Assembly: GCF_017872555.1 (NCBI RefSeq) | Contig: NZ_JAEDOX010000003.1 | Location: 1-64,000 of the forward strand | DNA: 64,000 nt | Source of the DNA: Ruegeria sp. HKCCSA071 | GTDB taxonomy: Bacteria > Pseudomonadota > Alphaproteobacteria > Rhodobacterales > Rhodobacteraceae | Reading direction: 5' to 3' | In this document: positions 8,109 to 17,119 of the stretch, one piece after another | Position numbering within the stretch: position 1 is the first letter of the stretch | Layout: each line of letters starts with the position of its first letter | Notes under the pieces: generated by a model | Database searches by the model: none | Told to the model about the DNA's origin: nothing | What the model saw: only the letters and a program-made list of their open reading frames with translations | Translations under genes and position numbers: made by a program

Positions 8109-8972
8109 ATGACACCGAAAGTGAAAGCGTTTTTTGACGAGCAGACCTTTACGGTTTCCTACGTGGTTCATGAACCTCAGGGACGGGCCTGTGCCATCAT
8201 CGACAGCGTACTGGATTTCGACCATGCCTCGGGGCGGACGTCGACAACCTCGGCGGACAAGATCATCGATTTTGTGCGCGCGCAGGACCTTAAGGTCGAG
8301 TGGATTCTGGAAAGCCATGTCCATGCCGACCACCTGTCGGCGGCCCCCTACCTGCAACAGGAGCTGGGCGGCAAGATCGGGATTGGCGACCAGATCGTCA
8401 CCGTGCAGGACACGTTTGGCAAGGTTTTCAACGAAGGAACCGAGTTTCAGCGCGATGGCAGCCAGTTTGACGCGCTGTTCAAGGAAGGCGACAGCTTTCA
8501 CATCGGCCAGATGCGGGGCGACGTGCTGCACACCCCCGGCCATACACCGGCCTGCATGACCTACGTGATTGGCGATGCCGCATTTGTGGGTGACACGCTG
8601 TTCATGCCCGATTTCGGCACGGCGCGCTGTGATTTTCCCGGAGGATCGTCGGCCACGCTGTTCCAGTCGATCCAGAAGATACTGTCGCTGCCGGACAATA
8701 CCCGTATCTATGTCGGGCATGATTACAAGGCTCCGGGCCGCGACGAATACGCGTGGGAGACGACGGTGGGTGAGCAGAAGGCGCTGAACGTCCATATCGG
8801 ACAGGGGCGCAGCATCGAAGACTTCGTGGAAATGCGCGACGCGCGGGACGCCACGCTGGCCATGCCGCGCCTGATCCTGCCGTCTTTGCAGGTCAACATG
8901 CGGGCCGGTCAGATGCCCCCGGCGGATGAACAGGGCGATGTTTTCCTGAAACTGCCGGTCAACAAGCTGTGA
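8109..8972 (+). CDS. MBL-fold persulfide dioxygenase-like protein (Blh type)
   Basis: 287 residues of the metallo-beta-lactamase fold, closest to ETHE1/Blh-type glutathione persulfide dioxygenases that oxidise sulfane sulfur to sulfite. The metal motif ESHVHADHLS (HxHxDH) is near residue 67, followed by TPGHTPACMTY, a metal-bridging FVGDTLF and YVGHDY. The start at 8109 has GGAGAAG upstream; an earlier in-frame ATG at 8079 lies inside the putative operator. It is the first gene of a four-gene sulfur operon with two YeeE/YedE half-transporters and a TIGR01244 sulfurtransferase. Confidence 0.88.
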   Translation: MTPKVKAFFDEQTFTVSYVVHEPQGRACAIIDSVLDFDHASGRTSTTSADKIIDFVRAQDLKVEWILESHVHADHLSAAPYLQQELGGKIGIGDQIVTVQDTFGKVFNEGTEFQRDGSQFDALFKEGDSFHIGQMRGDVLHTPGHTPACMTYVIGDAAFVGDTLFMPDFGTARCDFPGGSSATLFQSIQKILSLPDNTRIYVGHDYKAPGRDEYAWETTVGEQKALNVHIGQGRSIEDFVEMRDARDATLAMPRLILPSLQVNMRAGQMPPADEQGDVFLKLPVNKL

Positions 8973-9006
8973 CGCGGGCACAACAAATCACAAAGGGAAT
9001 TCCCAC

Positions 9007-9435
9007 ATGAATATTGAGTGGATCTGGGGGCTGTGCGGCGGTCTGGTGATCGGTCTGGCCGGGGCGGTCTACCTGCTGGGCAATGGCCGGATCATGGGCG
9101 CAAGCGGCATTCTGGGCGGCCTTGTCGATGGCAGCGCCAAGGGGAGCATGGCTGAAAAGCTGGCCTTTATTGCGGGGCTTGTCGGAATGCCCGTTCTTCT
9201 GCACCCGTTGATCGCGCCCGAGGCCCAGACGCATCTTACCAGCAATCTGGGCGTTGTCATTCTGGCTGGGCTGCTGGTCGGTATCGGCACACGGATCGCC
9301 AATGGCTGCACCTCGGGGCACGGGGTGTGCGGGATCTCTCGGTTCTCGCTGCGCGGCATCGTGGCCACCGTTTTCTATATCCTTGCCGGGGGCGTCACCC
9401 TTGTGCTGCTGCGTCATGTGATGGGAGTGATCTGA
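9007..9435 (+). CDS. YeeE/YedE sulfur-transport family protein, half 1
   Basis: 142 residues with about four hydrophobic helices and the family motif NGCTSGHGVCGISRFSLRG, whose Cys residues in TsuA-like transporters line the path for thiosulfate or other reduced sulfur. It represents half of a full YeeE. The second half is encoded by the next gene, which starts inside this gene's stop codon (TGATG). Likely located in the inner membrane. Confidence 0.87.
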   Translation: MNIEWIWGLCGGLVIGLAGAVYLLGNGRIMGASGILGGLVDGSAKGSMAEKLAFIAGLVGMPVLLHPLIAPEAQTHLTSNLGVVILAGLLVGIGTRIANGCTSGHGVCGISRFSLRGIVATVFYILAGGVTLVLLRHVMGVI

Positions 9436-9869
9436 TGCGTCTTATCATTGCGTTGATCGCCGGATCACTGTTCGGCGCCGGGTTGCTGATTTCGGGCATG
9501 ACAGACACCACAAAAGTTCAGGGCTGGCTGGATGTGTTTGGCAACTGGGATCCGACGCTGGCCTTTGTGATGGGCGGTGCCATTCTGCCGATGCTTGTGG
9601 CATGGCGGATGACAACAGGTCGCCAGAACGCCCTGACCGGCGGAGCCTTTCCCCCCCCTGCCAAGCCCGAGGTTGATCGCAGGCTGATCGTGGGTTCGGT
9701 TCTGTTCGGGATGGGCTGGGGATTGGCCGGACTGTGCCCCGGACCGGCGATGGCCTCGCTGAGCTATGGCGGGCTGGGCGGGCTGGTCTTTCTGGTTGCA
9801 ATGGCGGCCGGGATGTTCGTGGCACCACCGCTGGGCGCGCAACTGGACAGGGCGGCAAACGCGGCCTAA
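9435..9869 (+). CDS. YeeE/YedE-family (DUF6691) protein, half 2
   Basis: 144 residues, hydrophobic, beginning MRLIIALIAGSLFGAGLLIS. The conserved GWGLAGLCPGPAMASLSYG motif carries the Cys-Pro-Gly-Pro turn typical of the second YeeE/YedE half. Its ATG overlaps the upstream stop (TGATG), so the two halves are presumably made in equal amounts and assemble. In the blh operons I recall, this pair exports or imports sulfur compounds handled by the dioxygenase. Confidence 0.87.
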   Translation: MRLIIALIAGSLFGAGLLISGMTDTTKVQGWLDVFGNWDPTLAFVMGGAILPMLVAWRMTTGRQNALTGGAFPPPAKPEVDRRLIVGSVLFGMGWGLAGLCPGPAMASLSYGGLGGLVFLVAMAAGMFVAPPLGAQLDRAANAA

Positions 9870-9878
9870 GGAATTGGC

Positions 9879-10310
9879 ATGGAGATTCGTCAGATCACCC
9901 CCCGCTATGCTGTCTCGCCGCAGATCACGGTCGAGGATATTCCGGCCATTGCCGAGGCTGGCTTTGCCAAGGTGATCTGCAACCGGCCCAATGCCGAAGT
10001 TCCCCCGGCCATGCAATCCGACGCGATCGGCGAAGCGGTGCGGGCTGCCGGTATGGAATACGAGGTGCTGGAGCTGACCCACCAGACGATGACGCCTGAG
10101 AACGTGAAGCGGCAGCGCGACATGGCGGAAAACGGCAGTGGTCCTGTACTGGCCTATTGCGCCTCAGGCACGCGGTGTTCGGTGGTTTGGGCGCTGGGCC
10201 AGTGCGACCACATGAGCACAGACGACATCCTGAGTGCGACCGGCAAAGCCGGGTATCAGCTGGACAATCTGCGCCCCATGCTGGACCAGATCCGCGGCAC
10301 TAGCGGCTGA
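9879..10310 (+). CDS. TIGR01244 family sulfur transferase (DUF442)
   Basis: 143 residues matching the DUF442/TIGR01244 domain that is fused to the MBL domain in some Blh proteins. The catalytic loop is AYCASGTRCSVVWAL (CX5R, phosphatase-like fold reused for rhodanese-type sulfur transfer). N-terminal PRYAVSPQITVEDIPAIAEA is typical. It probably passes sulfane sulfur to or from a thiol carrier upstream of the dioxygenase. It is the last gene of the sulfur operon and converges on the FliM/FliN-domain gene with a 3-nt gap. Confidence 0.87.
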   Translation: MEIRQITPRYAVSPQITVEDIPAIAEAGFAKVICNRPNAEVPPAMQSDAIGEAVRAAGMEYEVLELTHQTMTPENVKRQRDMAENGSGPVLAYCASGTRCSVVWALGQCDHMSTDDILSATGKAGYQLDNLRPMLDQIRGTSG

Positions 10311-10313
10311 GCG

Positions 10314-11411
10314 TCACTCAGTACTGCTGCCAAGGTCCGTCGGCCCCAGCCCCGCAAGCTGCGTGATTTCCGCGACCATCCGTTCGGAATCGTTCACGAT
10401 CAGATCGCTGTCTGTCAGATCTGACACCCCGGTCGGGACGGTCTGGACGTGCGCATCATACACAGTTGGGTCAACCGGATGATCCTGCGGTGGTATTCCA
10501 CTTTTGCTGGCGATGAAGTCCTGCGCGTCAGCGCCGGTCAGGGCTGGCAATGCAGCGGTTTCATTCAGCCGCACGGCGCGGAGACCACCGCATTGCCCAA
10601 GGCGACCGATACCTGCGCGTGTCCGGTCAATCGTCAGAACCTCGGTCCGGTCCAGACGGGCCCCGCGCAACGGCAGAATGTCCCCGATCCGCAGTCCGCA
10701 CAGGTCGGACAGCGGCAACGACATGCGGCACAGCGCGGTGGTCAGTTCCGCCCGCATTACGCCCGAACACTGATCCATGCGCAGATCAGCCTTGTCCCCG
10801 TTATCTTCTGCTTCATCCGAGGCGGCGGTATGTTCAGGCAGAAAAACCGATATGCGGCCCTGCTGCTCTCCGTTCGCGAGATCGACGGTCAGTTCGAAAA
10901 TGCGATACGCATCTTCCGTCATCGCCAGCGACAGGGTGCGCAAATCCTTGGCGCGCGAGGTAAATTCCAGCCCTGCAAGGCAAATCTGATCGCTTGAGGC
11001 GTCGAACAAAGCGGCGGAACCGGTCAACGCGGCTTCGATCAAGGGGGCCACGATGGCGGCGTCGGTATCAGTAAACGTGCGTGCGCCGGGATCACCGGAC
11101 AGGACCTGACCAATGGTCTGGGCCTGAACAATGGCCGAGACCGCATTCGGGTTGAGACAGGTCGCGGCGCGCCCTTCAGGGCCGTCAAACACCAGCAGCA
11201 GCCAATCCTGCCCCGCCGCGTCCCCCGGCACCTCCTGCGACTGGTTGGATTGCTTTGCCCCGATAACCGCCAGCGGCAGGTTCAGCCGGTCGCCCGCAGC
11301 CCGTGCGAACCCAAGGCGCAGCGCCCGCAGAACCGAGCGCGGGCGATCCCCCAGATCCTTTTGCCCGACGGACAGTTTGCGCGCCAACGCGGCATTGACA
11401 TCTTGTGACAT
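10314..11411 (-). CDS. FliM/FliN C-terminal domain protein
   Basis: 365 residues. The C-terminal part (roughly residues 215-290) reads like the SpoA domain of flagellar switch proteins: LPLSDLCGLRIGDILPL followed by RTEVLTIDRTRAGIGRLGQC. The N-terminal half (DRPRSVLRALRLGFARAAGD) is FliM-like but divergent and lacks an obvious CheY-binding peptide. No other flagellar genes are in the window. It follows the symporter-type histidine kinase by 78 nt on the same strand, so a role in signalling rather than in a canonical flagellar motor is possible. Confidence 0.72.
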   Translation of the reverse strand: MSQDVNAALARKLSVGQKDLGDRPRSVLRALRLGFARAAGDRLNLPLAVIGAKQSNQSQEVPGDAAGQDWLLLVFDGPEGRAATCLNPNAVSAIVQAQTIGQVLSGDPGARTFTDTDAAIVAPLIEAALTGSAALFDASSDQICLAGLEFTSRAKDLRTLSLAMTEDAYRIFELTVDLANGEQQGRISVFLPEHTAASDEAEDNGDKADLRMDQCSGVMRAELTTALCRMSLPLSDLCGLRIGDILPLRGARLDRTEVLTIDRTRAGIGRLGQCGGLRAVRLNETAALPALTGADAQDFIASKSGIPPQDHPVDPTVYDAHVQTVPTGVSDLTDSDLIVNDSERMVAEITQLAGLGPTDLGSSTE

Positions 11412-11489
11412 GACGCCCGATCACCAATTGTTCCAGAACCTGGCAACTGGTTTACACCCTCGGGCGTTACCAAGTTCTTTATGGCCGCG

Positions 11490-14168
11490 TCACTGCGCCG
11501 CCTGCTGGTAGGCCTGTGGCAGGCTGATCCGGAAGGCCGCACCGCCCTGCCCCGGCAGATAGGTGATCTCACCCCCCAGCCGCTGCATGATTTCGCGGCA
11601 GATGGCCAGACCAAGCCCCGCTCCGCCAGCCTTGTCGCCGCCCACGCGGGCAAATTTCTCAAACACCATCGAGCGCGCGCCCGGTGGGATGCCACTGCCA
11701 TTGTCGATGAAATCGACGATGACCCGCCCGCCGACATCATGGGCAGAGATGACCAGCACCGGATCGTCCGCGTCGCAGTATTTCTGCGCATTCGAGATCA
11801 GGTTGATGAACACCTGCCCCAACCGATCCAGATCCGTATGCAGGAAAATACGCTCGGCCGTGCGGGTCCGGCGGACGGTGATCTTTCGGTCCGCCCCGGC
11901 CAGAGCGCTGGGCACGGCGCGGTCCAGAACCGAGCGCAGGCTGTCATCGCTGAGATTGAGGCTGACCTGCCCGTTTTCAAGCACGCTCAGATCCAGCAGA
12001 TCATCGAGCAGCCGGGTCAGGCGCAGGGCTTCGTCATGAATGATCGCGGCGTAGCGGGTCTGCTCCTGGCGGCTGAGGCCATCGGTGTCGCGCATGATTT
12101 CCGAAAACGCCCGGATCGAGGTCATCGGCGTGCGCAACTCGTGACTGACCTGACTCAGGAAGCTGTCCTTCTGTTCAGAAATCTGGGTGAGCTTCGCGTT
12201 GGCTTCGCGCAGCTGGCGTGCGGTTCGGCTCAGTTCGGAGGACTTTTCCTCGAGCTGGCCGGAATATTCCAGCAGTTGCGCGGATTCGTCTGCCACGGCC
12301 AGCAGATCCTCGACCGAGACCGACGATCCGCCCACGATCTGGCCGATCATCGCATGGGCCATGGCCGCACCGACCGAACCGCTGAGCTCGCGTTCCAGAC
12401 GGTTGAGAAAGCCCGGCGTCGGCTCTGGCAGGTGCGAACGGCCACCCTGTTTTTGCGCCTCGGCCTGAAAGAATTCCTGCGTGGGGCCTGTGCCCAGAAT
12501 GCGCTGCGTCATGATCATCAGGTCTTCGCTTTGCGCCACTGACCCGGACCACCCGCGCGGCGCGACCGAGTGATCGAAGACGTTGACGAACTGTGCCCCC
12601 TGCAACCGCTCCAAAGGGCTGGGAAAGCTGAGCAGGGACGCGACGCAGAAGGCAAGCGTGTTCAGGGACAAAGACCACATCACCGTATGCACCATCGGAT
12701 CAATCCCCTCGATCCCGAACAGGGCATGAGGGCGCAGCCAGCCGAGGCCGAACAAGCCGTTTTGCAGCACGGATTCGGGCATCCACGCGCCGCCCATCCC
12801 CGGCAGCAGCAGCGTGTAAATCCACAGCACAAAGCCAACGGTCAGCCCGACCAGCGCCCCGGTCCGGGTCGCCCTGCGCCAGAACAGCCCCCCAACCAGC
12901 GCCGGCAGAATCTGCGAGATACCGGCAAAGGCGATCAACCCGATCGAGGCCAGCGCCGCACCGCCCCCGGACAGCCGGTAGTAGAAAAAACCCAGCGCGA
13001 TGATGGCGGCAATGGAAACTCGGCGTGCCATCAGGACAATGTTACGCACATCACCCGACACCGAGCCGGTGCCTTCCTGCGTGTTCAGCCAGATGGGCAT
13101 GACCACGTGGTTTGACACCATTGTCGACAGGGCCATCGCACTGACGATGACCATCGAGGTAGCCGAGGAAAACCCGCCGATGAAAGACAGCATTGCCAGC
13201 CAGTCATTGCCCTGGGACAGCGGCACGGTCAGCACGAACAGATCGGGGTTGGCGCCCTGGGGCAGCAGGTCCAGACCGACCACGGCGATGGGCACGACAA
13301 ACAGGCTCATGAACAGCAGGTAAAGCGGAAAGGCCCAGGCAGCGGTTCTGAGATGGCCCTCGTCATCGTTTTCCACCACCATCACCTGAAACATCCGGGG
13401 CAGGCAGATAAAGGCGGCGGCGGACAAAAAGATAAATGTCGTCCAGCGCCCGGCATCGACGTTCCACTGGCCGATTTCCGAGGCGTCGATCCGGTCCATC
13501 ATCGGGCCAATGCCGCCCGCGATCCCCCACACCACGAAAACGCCCACGGCGATCAGCGCAAACAGTTTGACAACGGCCTCGACTGCGATGGCCGTGACCA
13601 CACCGTGATGACGTTCGTTCACGTCCAGATTGCGGGTGCCGAACAGGATGGCAAACACGGCCAGTCCAGCCGCGACCCAGAACACGCTGGACCCTTCGCG
13701 ATAGAGGCCTGACGGGTCAGCCTCGGCAAAGATCGAGAATGACAGGGTAATGGATTGCAGTTGCAGCGCGATATAGGGCGTGCCGCCGAGCACCGCCAGA
13801 ATGGTCACGCAGACCGCCAGCGTGTTCGACTTGCCATACCGGGACGACAGCAGGTCGGCGATCGAGGTGACCCGCTGGCTGCGCCCGACGCGCACCAGCT
13901 TGCGCAGCCCCCACCACCAGCCGACCATCACCAGCGTCGGACCGAGGTAGATGGTGACAAATTCCAGCCCCGACCGCGCGGCGTTGCCCACCGCGCCATA
14001 AAATGTCCAGGCAGTGCAATAGATCGACAGGGACAACGTGTAGATCACAGGTGAACGCAGCCATTTGCCGCGCCCGGCCGCAGCCATGCGATCCGCGGCG
14101 AAGGCCACCGCGAACAGGAACACGACATAGGCAAGGCAAACCAGAATCAGAACGTTTATGGTGGCCAT
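11490..14168 (-). CDS. Sodium/solute symporter-type sensor histidine kinase
   Basis: 892 residues. The N-terminal half (about 1-540) is an SSS-type transporter with around 12-13 membrane helices. A STAC-like linker follows (SVEDLLAVADESAQLLEYSG), then a coiled coil, the H-box VSHELRTPMTSIRAF near residue 670, the N-box INLISNAQKY, and ATPase boxes DNGSGIPPG and GGAGLGLAI. There is no C-terminal receiver. CrbS/CbrA-type kinases of this architecture respond to carbon sources such as acetate or histidine. The ATG at 14168 overlaps the stop of the small membrane gene (TGATG). Confidence 0.9.
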   Translation of the reverse strand: MATINVLILVCLAYVVFLFAVAFAADRMAAAGRGKWLRSPVIYTLSLSIYCTAWTFYGAVGNAARSGLEFVTIYLGPTLVMVGWWWGLRKLVRVGRSQRVTSIADLLSSRYGKSNTLAVCVTILAVLGGTPYIALQLQSITLSFSIFAEADPSGLYREGSSVFWVAAGLAVFAILFGTRNLDVNERHHGVVTAIAVEAVVKLFALIAVGVFVVWGIAGGIGPMMDRIDASEIGQWNVDAGRWTTFIFLSAAAFICLPRMFQVMVVENDDEGHLRTAAWAFPLYLLFMSLFVVPIAVVGLDLLPQGANPDLFVLTVPLSQGNDWLAMLSFIGGFSSATSMVIVSAMALSTMVSNHVVMPIWLNTQEGTGSVSGDVRNIVLMARRVSIAAIIALGFFYYRLSGGGAALASIGLIAFAGISQILPALVGGLFWRRATRTGALVGLTVGFVLWIYTLLLPGMGGAWMPESVLQNGLFGLGWLRPHALFGIEGIDPMVHTVMWSLSLNTLAFCVASLLSFPSPLERLQGAQFVNVFDHSVAPRGWSGSVAQSEDLMIMTQRILGTGPTQEFFQAEAQKQGGRSHLPEPTPGFLNRLERELSGSVGAAMAHAMIGQIVGGSSVSVEDLLAVADESAQLLEYSGQLEEKSSELSRTARQLREANAKLTQISEQKDSFLSQVSHELRTPMTSIRAFSEIMRDTDGLSRQEQTRYAAIIHDEALRLTRLLDDLLDLSVLENGQVSLNLSDDSLRSVLDRAVPSALAGADRKITVRRTRTAERIFLHTDLDRLGQVFINLISNAQKYCDADDPVLVISAHDVGGRVIVDFIDNGSGIPPGARSMVFEKFARVGGDKAGGAGLGLAICREIMQRLGGEITYLPGQGGAAFRISLPQAYQQAAQ

Positions 14169-14476
14169 CACTCAGCGCCCGTGTCCGATCCCTCGCGCGC
14201 GGCCATGCGACGGGCGGCCAGCCCAAAGACAAACCCGGCCAGGATCAGCGCGCCCCAGCAGAGGAATATGTAATACATCGCCGAAGACAGGGGCACCGCC
14301 GCATCCCCGCCAGACGGGTCTGGCCACAGCAAAGGAAGCGCCAGCAGCGCCGCACCCAGAAAGGGCAAAATCCGGGCGGCATCCGTCAACCTGTGACGGC
14401 GATAGCTTTGACGTTCCAGAAAAAGCGAGGGGCGTGTGCCCGGTGGTTTGGTCTTGTTGCCCTCGCCGGACATCAT
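14168..14476 (-). CDS. Small membrane protein of the kinase operon
   Basis: 102 residues with two hydrophobic helices (ILPFLGAALLALPLLW and MYYIFLCWGALILAGFVFGL) between a charged N-terminus and a basic C-terminus (LAARRMAAREG). It overlaps both neighbours by a few bases (ATGA with the receiver gene, TGATG with the kinase gene), so it is a fixed part of this signalling operon. Small membrane subunits often precede sodium/solute symporters; an accessory role for the kinase transporter domain is an inference. Confidence 0.75.
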   Translation of the reverse strand: MMSGEGNKTKPPGTRPSLFLERQSYRRHRLTDAARILPFLGAALLALPLLWPDPSGGDAAVPLSSAMYYIFLCWGALILAGFVFGLAARRMAAREGSDTGAE

Positions 14477-14853
14477 AAGCGCGTCGCCTGCGCGTGAAGG
14501 TCACGCACGGCTGTCAGAACTTCGGCATTGGAAAACGGTTTGGTCATGAAGCGGCTGACGCCTGCGTTTTCGGCCATTTCCCGGTCGCGCGACTGACCCC
14601 GTGCGGTCAGCATCAGAACCGGCAAGCCTGCCAGTTCCTCCATTTTTCTGAGTTCCCGCAGGATATCCATACCGTTCTTGCCCGGCAGCATGACATCCAG
14701 AATGACCAGATCGGGCCGCGCCCCCTGGATCACCTGAACCGCATCCGTTCCGTCGCCATGCGTTTCGACCTGCCATCCCTCGCGCGACAGCAGGAACCGG
14801 ATAGCCTCGGCGATGTTCGGTTCGTCCTCAATCAGCAGAACCTTTCGGCTCAT
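14473..14853 (-). CDS. Single-domain response regulator
   Basis: 126 residues comprising one CheY-like receiver: KVLLIEDEPNIAEAIRFLL (acidic pocket), phosphoacceptor Asp in PDLVILDVMLPGKNGMDIL, Thr/Lys switch residues in LMLTARG and FMTKPF. No output domain. The ATG at 14853 has GGAGG nine bases upstream, better than the ATG six codons earlier. Probably phosphorylated by the adjacent SSS kinase and acting by protein contact, perhaps with the FliM/FliN-domain protein or the ScfR-like regulator (inference). Confidence 0.9.
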   Translation of the reverse strand: MSRKVLLIEDEPNIAEAIRFLLSREGWQVETHGDGTDAVQVIQGARPDLVILDVMLPGKNGMDILRELRKMEELAGLPVLMLTARGQSRDREMAENAGVSRFMTKPFSNAEVLTAVRDLHAQATRL

Positions 14854-14930
14854 ATGTTCAGTTCCTCCCATAACCGGTCTTCCATCCCGAGACCGGTTCC
14901 CGCCAGATTAAGCGGTCTGTCATGAACGTG

Positions 14931-16223
14931 TCAAAAACCTTCGCTCAAAATCGACGGCTCGCGCCGGGCCTTGCAATCGCGGTTTGGGCAGACACGGCAA
15001 TTTGGCCCGACCTGAGTGACCGGCACCCCGTCTGACGGGTCCCTGACCGGGCGCACCACCATGACCGAGCGATAGGCCGGGTCCTGATCGTATCCCGACA
15101 CCGCATGCGGCCAGGCATAAGCGACGCAGTCGAACACGGCCGAGGACCTGCCGGTCAGGACGACCTGCTTGCGCACCGGCACCAGCGGACGGCTGAGGGC
15201 CGTGAACAGCGGCCAGAGCGGGCAGACATCCCCGTGTCGGGGCAAAGTAAACCCCTGAATCGGCTTGAGAAACAGGATGCTTCCGGACGCGTCGCACAGC
15301 ACCATGCCAACCGATTGTGACAGGGTGCCATCCGGCAGAAAGGCCAGCCGCCGGAGGACAGTCGCAATGTCGACAGACAGCCGCTGCGCCAATTCAATTG
15401 GGTCCGGTTCACCCTGCTGAACAACCGCTTTGACAGCATCCGGTGGCAGGGCCTGCGCGTCTGCGCGATAGATTCTGAGAACTTCGCGCGCAACGGTGCG
15501 CGCCGCCGAGGTATTGAGCCCGCTCAGGTCAACCGCATCCACATCGCCACCGTCTTCCAGTTCGGAAATCGTGTAGGCGCGGGCTTCAAAGAAGGCTTCG
15601 ACCTCTTCCAGGGGAACGGCACGTGGATCAACCGCCGAGTCGCTTTCGTCGAGGAAGGTCACCAGCGCCTTGGAACTGCCTGCCAGCCGTTCGGCATCCT
15701 GATGCAGGTTCTTGTGAAAACGCTCGCGCCATTCGGCCTCGATATCTTGGGTATCCGCAAGGATCGCGGCGGTCGAGCGTATCGCGGCAGCGGTTGACAG
15801 AACCTCGTGCATCGACGCGGCCAGTTGCGGGTCGTGCGTAAGGCGGTCGGACAGGGTTTCGACGTTCCGCTCCAAAGACACGACACGGCGATGCATTTGC
15901 GCCAGAACACCGGCCCAGCCGGGAAAACGCCCGGCGAATTCCTCGAGCCCGTCAACCTCGGCCTTCTGTCCGACCGCATCCTCGGCCGCCTCGCGCAGGG
16001 CGGAAACCAGAGTTGCCTCGATCCCCTGTGTCAGAACCGAAGGTTCAACGCCCAGCGCCGACGCGATATCGACCAGCAATTTGCCCCCGATCCTGCGGCG
16101 ATTGTGTTCGATCAGGTTCAGATAAGACGCCGATATTCCGGCCTGCCGCGCCAGTTCCGCCTGCCGCAACCCGGCAATTTGCCGTCTTTCGCGAATGCGG
16201 CTGCCTGTCAACGTGTCGCGCAT
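14931..16223 (-). CDS. ScfR/RamB-type short-chain fatty acyl-CoA regulator
   Basis: 430 residues. An XRE-type helix-turn-helix is at residues 8-62 (RIRERRQIAGLRQAELARQA, then ISASYLNLIEHNRRRIGG). A helical middle follows, then a Cys-rich end CRVCPNRDCKARREPSIL. This architecture is that of RamB/MccR/ScfR regulators (DUF2083) that sense short-chain acyl-CoAs and control acetate, propionate or ethylmalonyl-CoA pathways. It heads the minus-strand signalling operon and faces the PAS-LuxR gene across a shared promoter region. Confidence 0.88.
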   Translation of the reverse strand: MRDTLTGSRIRERRQIAGLRQAELARQAGISASYLNLIEHNRRRIGGKLLVDIASALGVEPSVLTQGIEATLVSALREAAEDAVGQKAEVDGLEEFAGRFPGWAGVLAQMHRRVVSLERNVETLSDRLTHDPQLAASMHEVLSTAAAIRSTAAILADTQDIEAEWRERFHKNLHQDAERLAGSSKALVTFLDESDSAVDPRAVPLEEVEAFFEARAYTISELEDGGDVDAVDLSGLNTSAARTVAREVLRIYRADAQALPPDAVKAVVQQGEPDPIELAQRLSVDIATVLRRLAFLPDGTLSQSVGMVLCDASGSILFLKPIQGFTLPRHGDVCPLWPLFTALSRPLVPVRKQVVLTGRSSAVFDCVAYAWPHAVSGYDQDPAYRSVMVVRPVRDPSDGVPVTQVGPNCRVCPNRDCKARREPSILSEGF

Positions 16224-16431
16224 GTTTACTTTCCCTGAATTCAGACCCGTCGAATTTCACGATCGTTTTCTGATTATAGTATCTGTTTCTATAGGTTAAT
16301 CATTTCTTTTCAGCTGGCATTTACAACGTTCACAATCTGACGCAAACCAAAGCATCCGTTTCGGGCGTCAATCTGGCGCAAGACACCGCATCCCCCTTCA
16401 TTTCCGCGCGCTTTCCCGGCACCATACACGC
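16224..16431. promoter_or_regulatory. Divergent promoter region, ScfR-like / PAS-LuxR genes
   Basis: 208 bp between two divergent regulator genes. The part near 16265-16310 is distinctly AT-rich (TTATAGTATCTGTTTCTATA and neighbours), unlike the surrounding DNA, so both promoters probably lie here. The imperfect palindrome TTACAACGTTCACAA near 16321 could be an operator. No start site can be fixed by eye. Confidence 0.4.
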
Positions 16432-16968
16432 ATGAGCGACCCCGCCTTTGAATATGCGCCGATCGGGCTTGTTGAGCTGGAAAACAGGATCATCCGGCGC
16501 TGTAACCTGCAATTTGCCCGCACCTTTGGCGGAGAAGAGAATGACTATCGCAACATGCCGCTGTTGCACCTTTACCCTTCGGTCGCGGATTGGGAGAGGA
16601 TCGGCGAACGCAGCCTGCAAGTGATGCGCGGCACCGGGTATTACACGGATGAGCGCGTCATGCGCCGCCGCAGCGGGGATCTGTTCTGGTGCCGCGCCCG
16701 GGGCCGGTCGCTGACGCCCGACGACCCGTTCCGCCACGGTATCTGGAGCTTTTCCGACATATCCGAGGAACGACCGCTGGTTGAGCTGACCATCCGTGAA
16801 CGCGAAGTGGCCATCCTGTCCTGCCGTGGCCTGTCGGCCAAGGAAATCGGAGCAGAGCTGGGGCTGAGTTACCGCACAATCGAGGCTTACCGAGCCCGTT
16901 TGCTTGAAAAATTCGGCGCGCGAAAGCTGTCTGAACTGGTCGCCAAATTATCGGGGATGCCCCTGTGA
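16432..16968 (+). CDS. PAS domain LuxR-family transcriptional regulator
   Basis: 178 residues. The first two thirds form a PAS fold (FEYAPIGLVELENRIIRRCN, then RRSGDLFWCRARGRSLTP). The end is a LuxR/FixJ helix-turn-helix: LTIREREVAILSCRGLSAKE, then LSYRTIEAYRARLLEKFGARK. PAS-LuxR proteins of this size in alphaproteobacteria sit beside ScfR-type regulators and acetyl-CoA carboxylase genes. Its ligand is unknown. It is upstream of accB by 151 bp, so co-transcription with accBC is possible but a separate promoter is more likely. Confidence 0.87.
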   Translation: MSDPAFEYAPIGLVELENRIIRRCNLQFARTFGGEENDYRNMPLLHLYPSVADWERIGERSLQVMRGTGYYTDERVMRRRSGDLFWCRARGRSLTPDDPFRHGIWSFSDISEERPLVELTIREREVAILSCRGLSAKEIGAELGLSYRTIEAYRARLLEKFGARKLSELVAKLSGMPL

Positions 16969-17119
16969 CCTGTCCGACCCTTTGAAATACGCGTGGAACG
17001 CATGACAGATGGTGCGAGTCGGCGCTTTTCATGCACCGCCGCTTAGCCTATAACCCTGCGTAATTTGATCAGAGCCCGCAAGAAACAGACGGGCCAAAGG
17101 GGAACCGTCGAGGATACTC

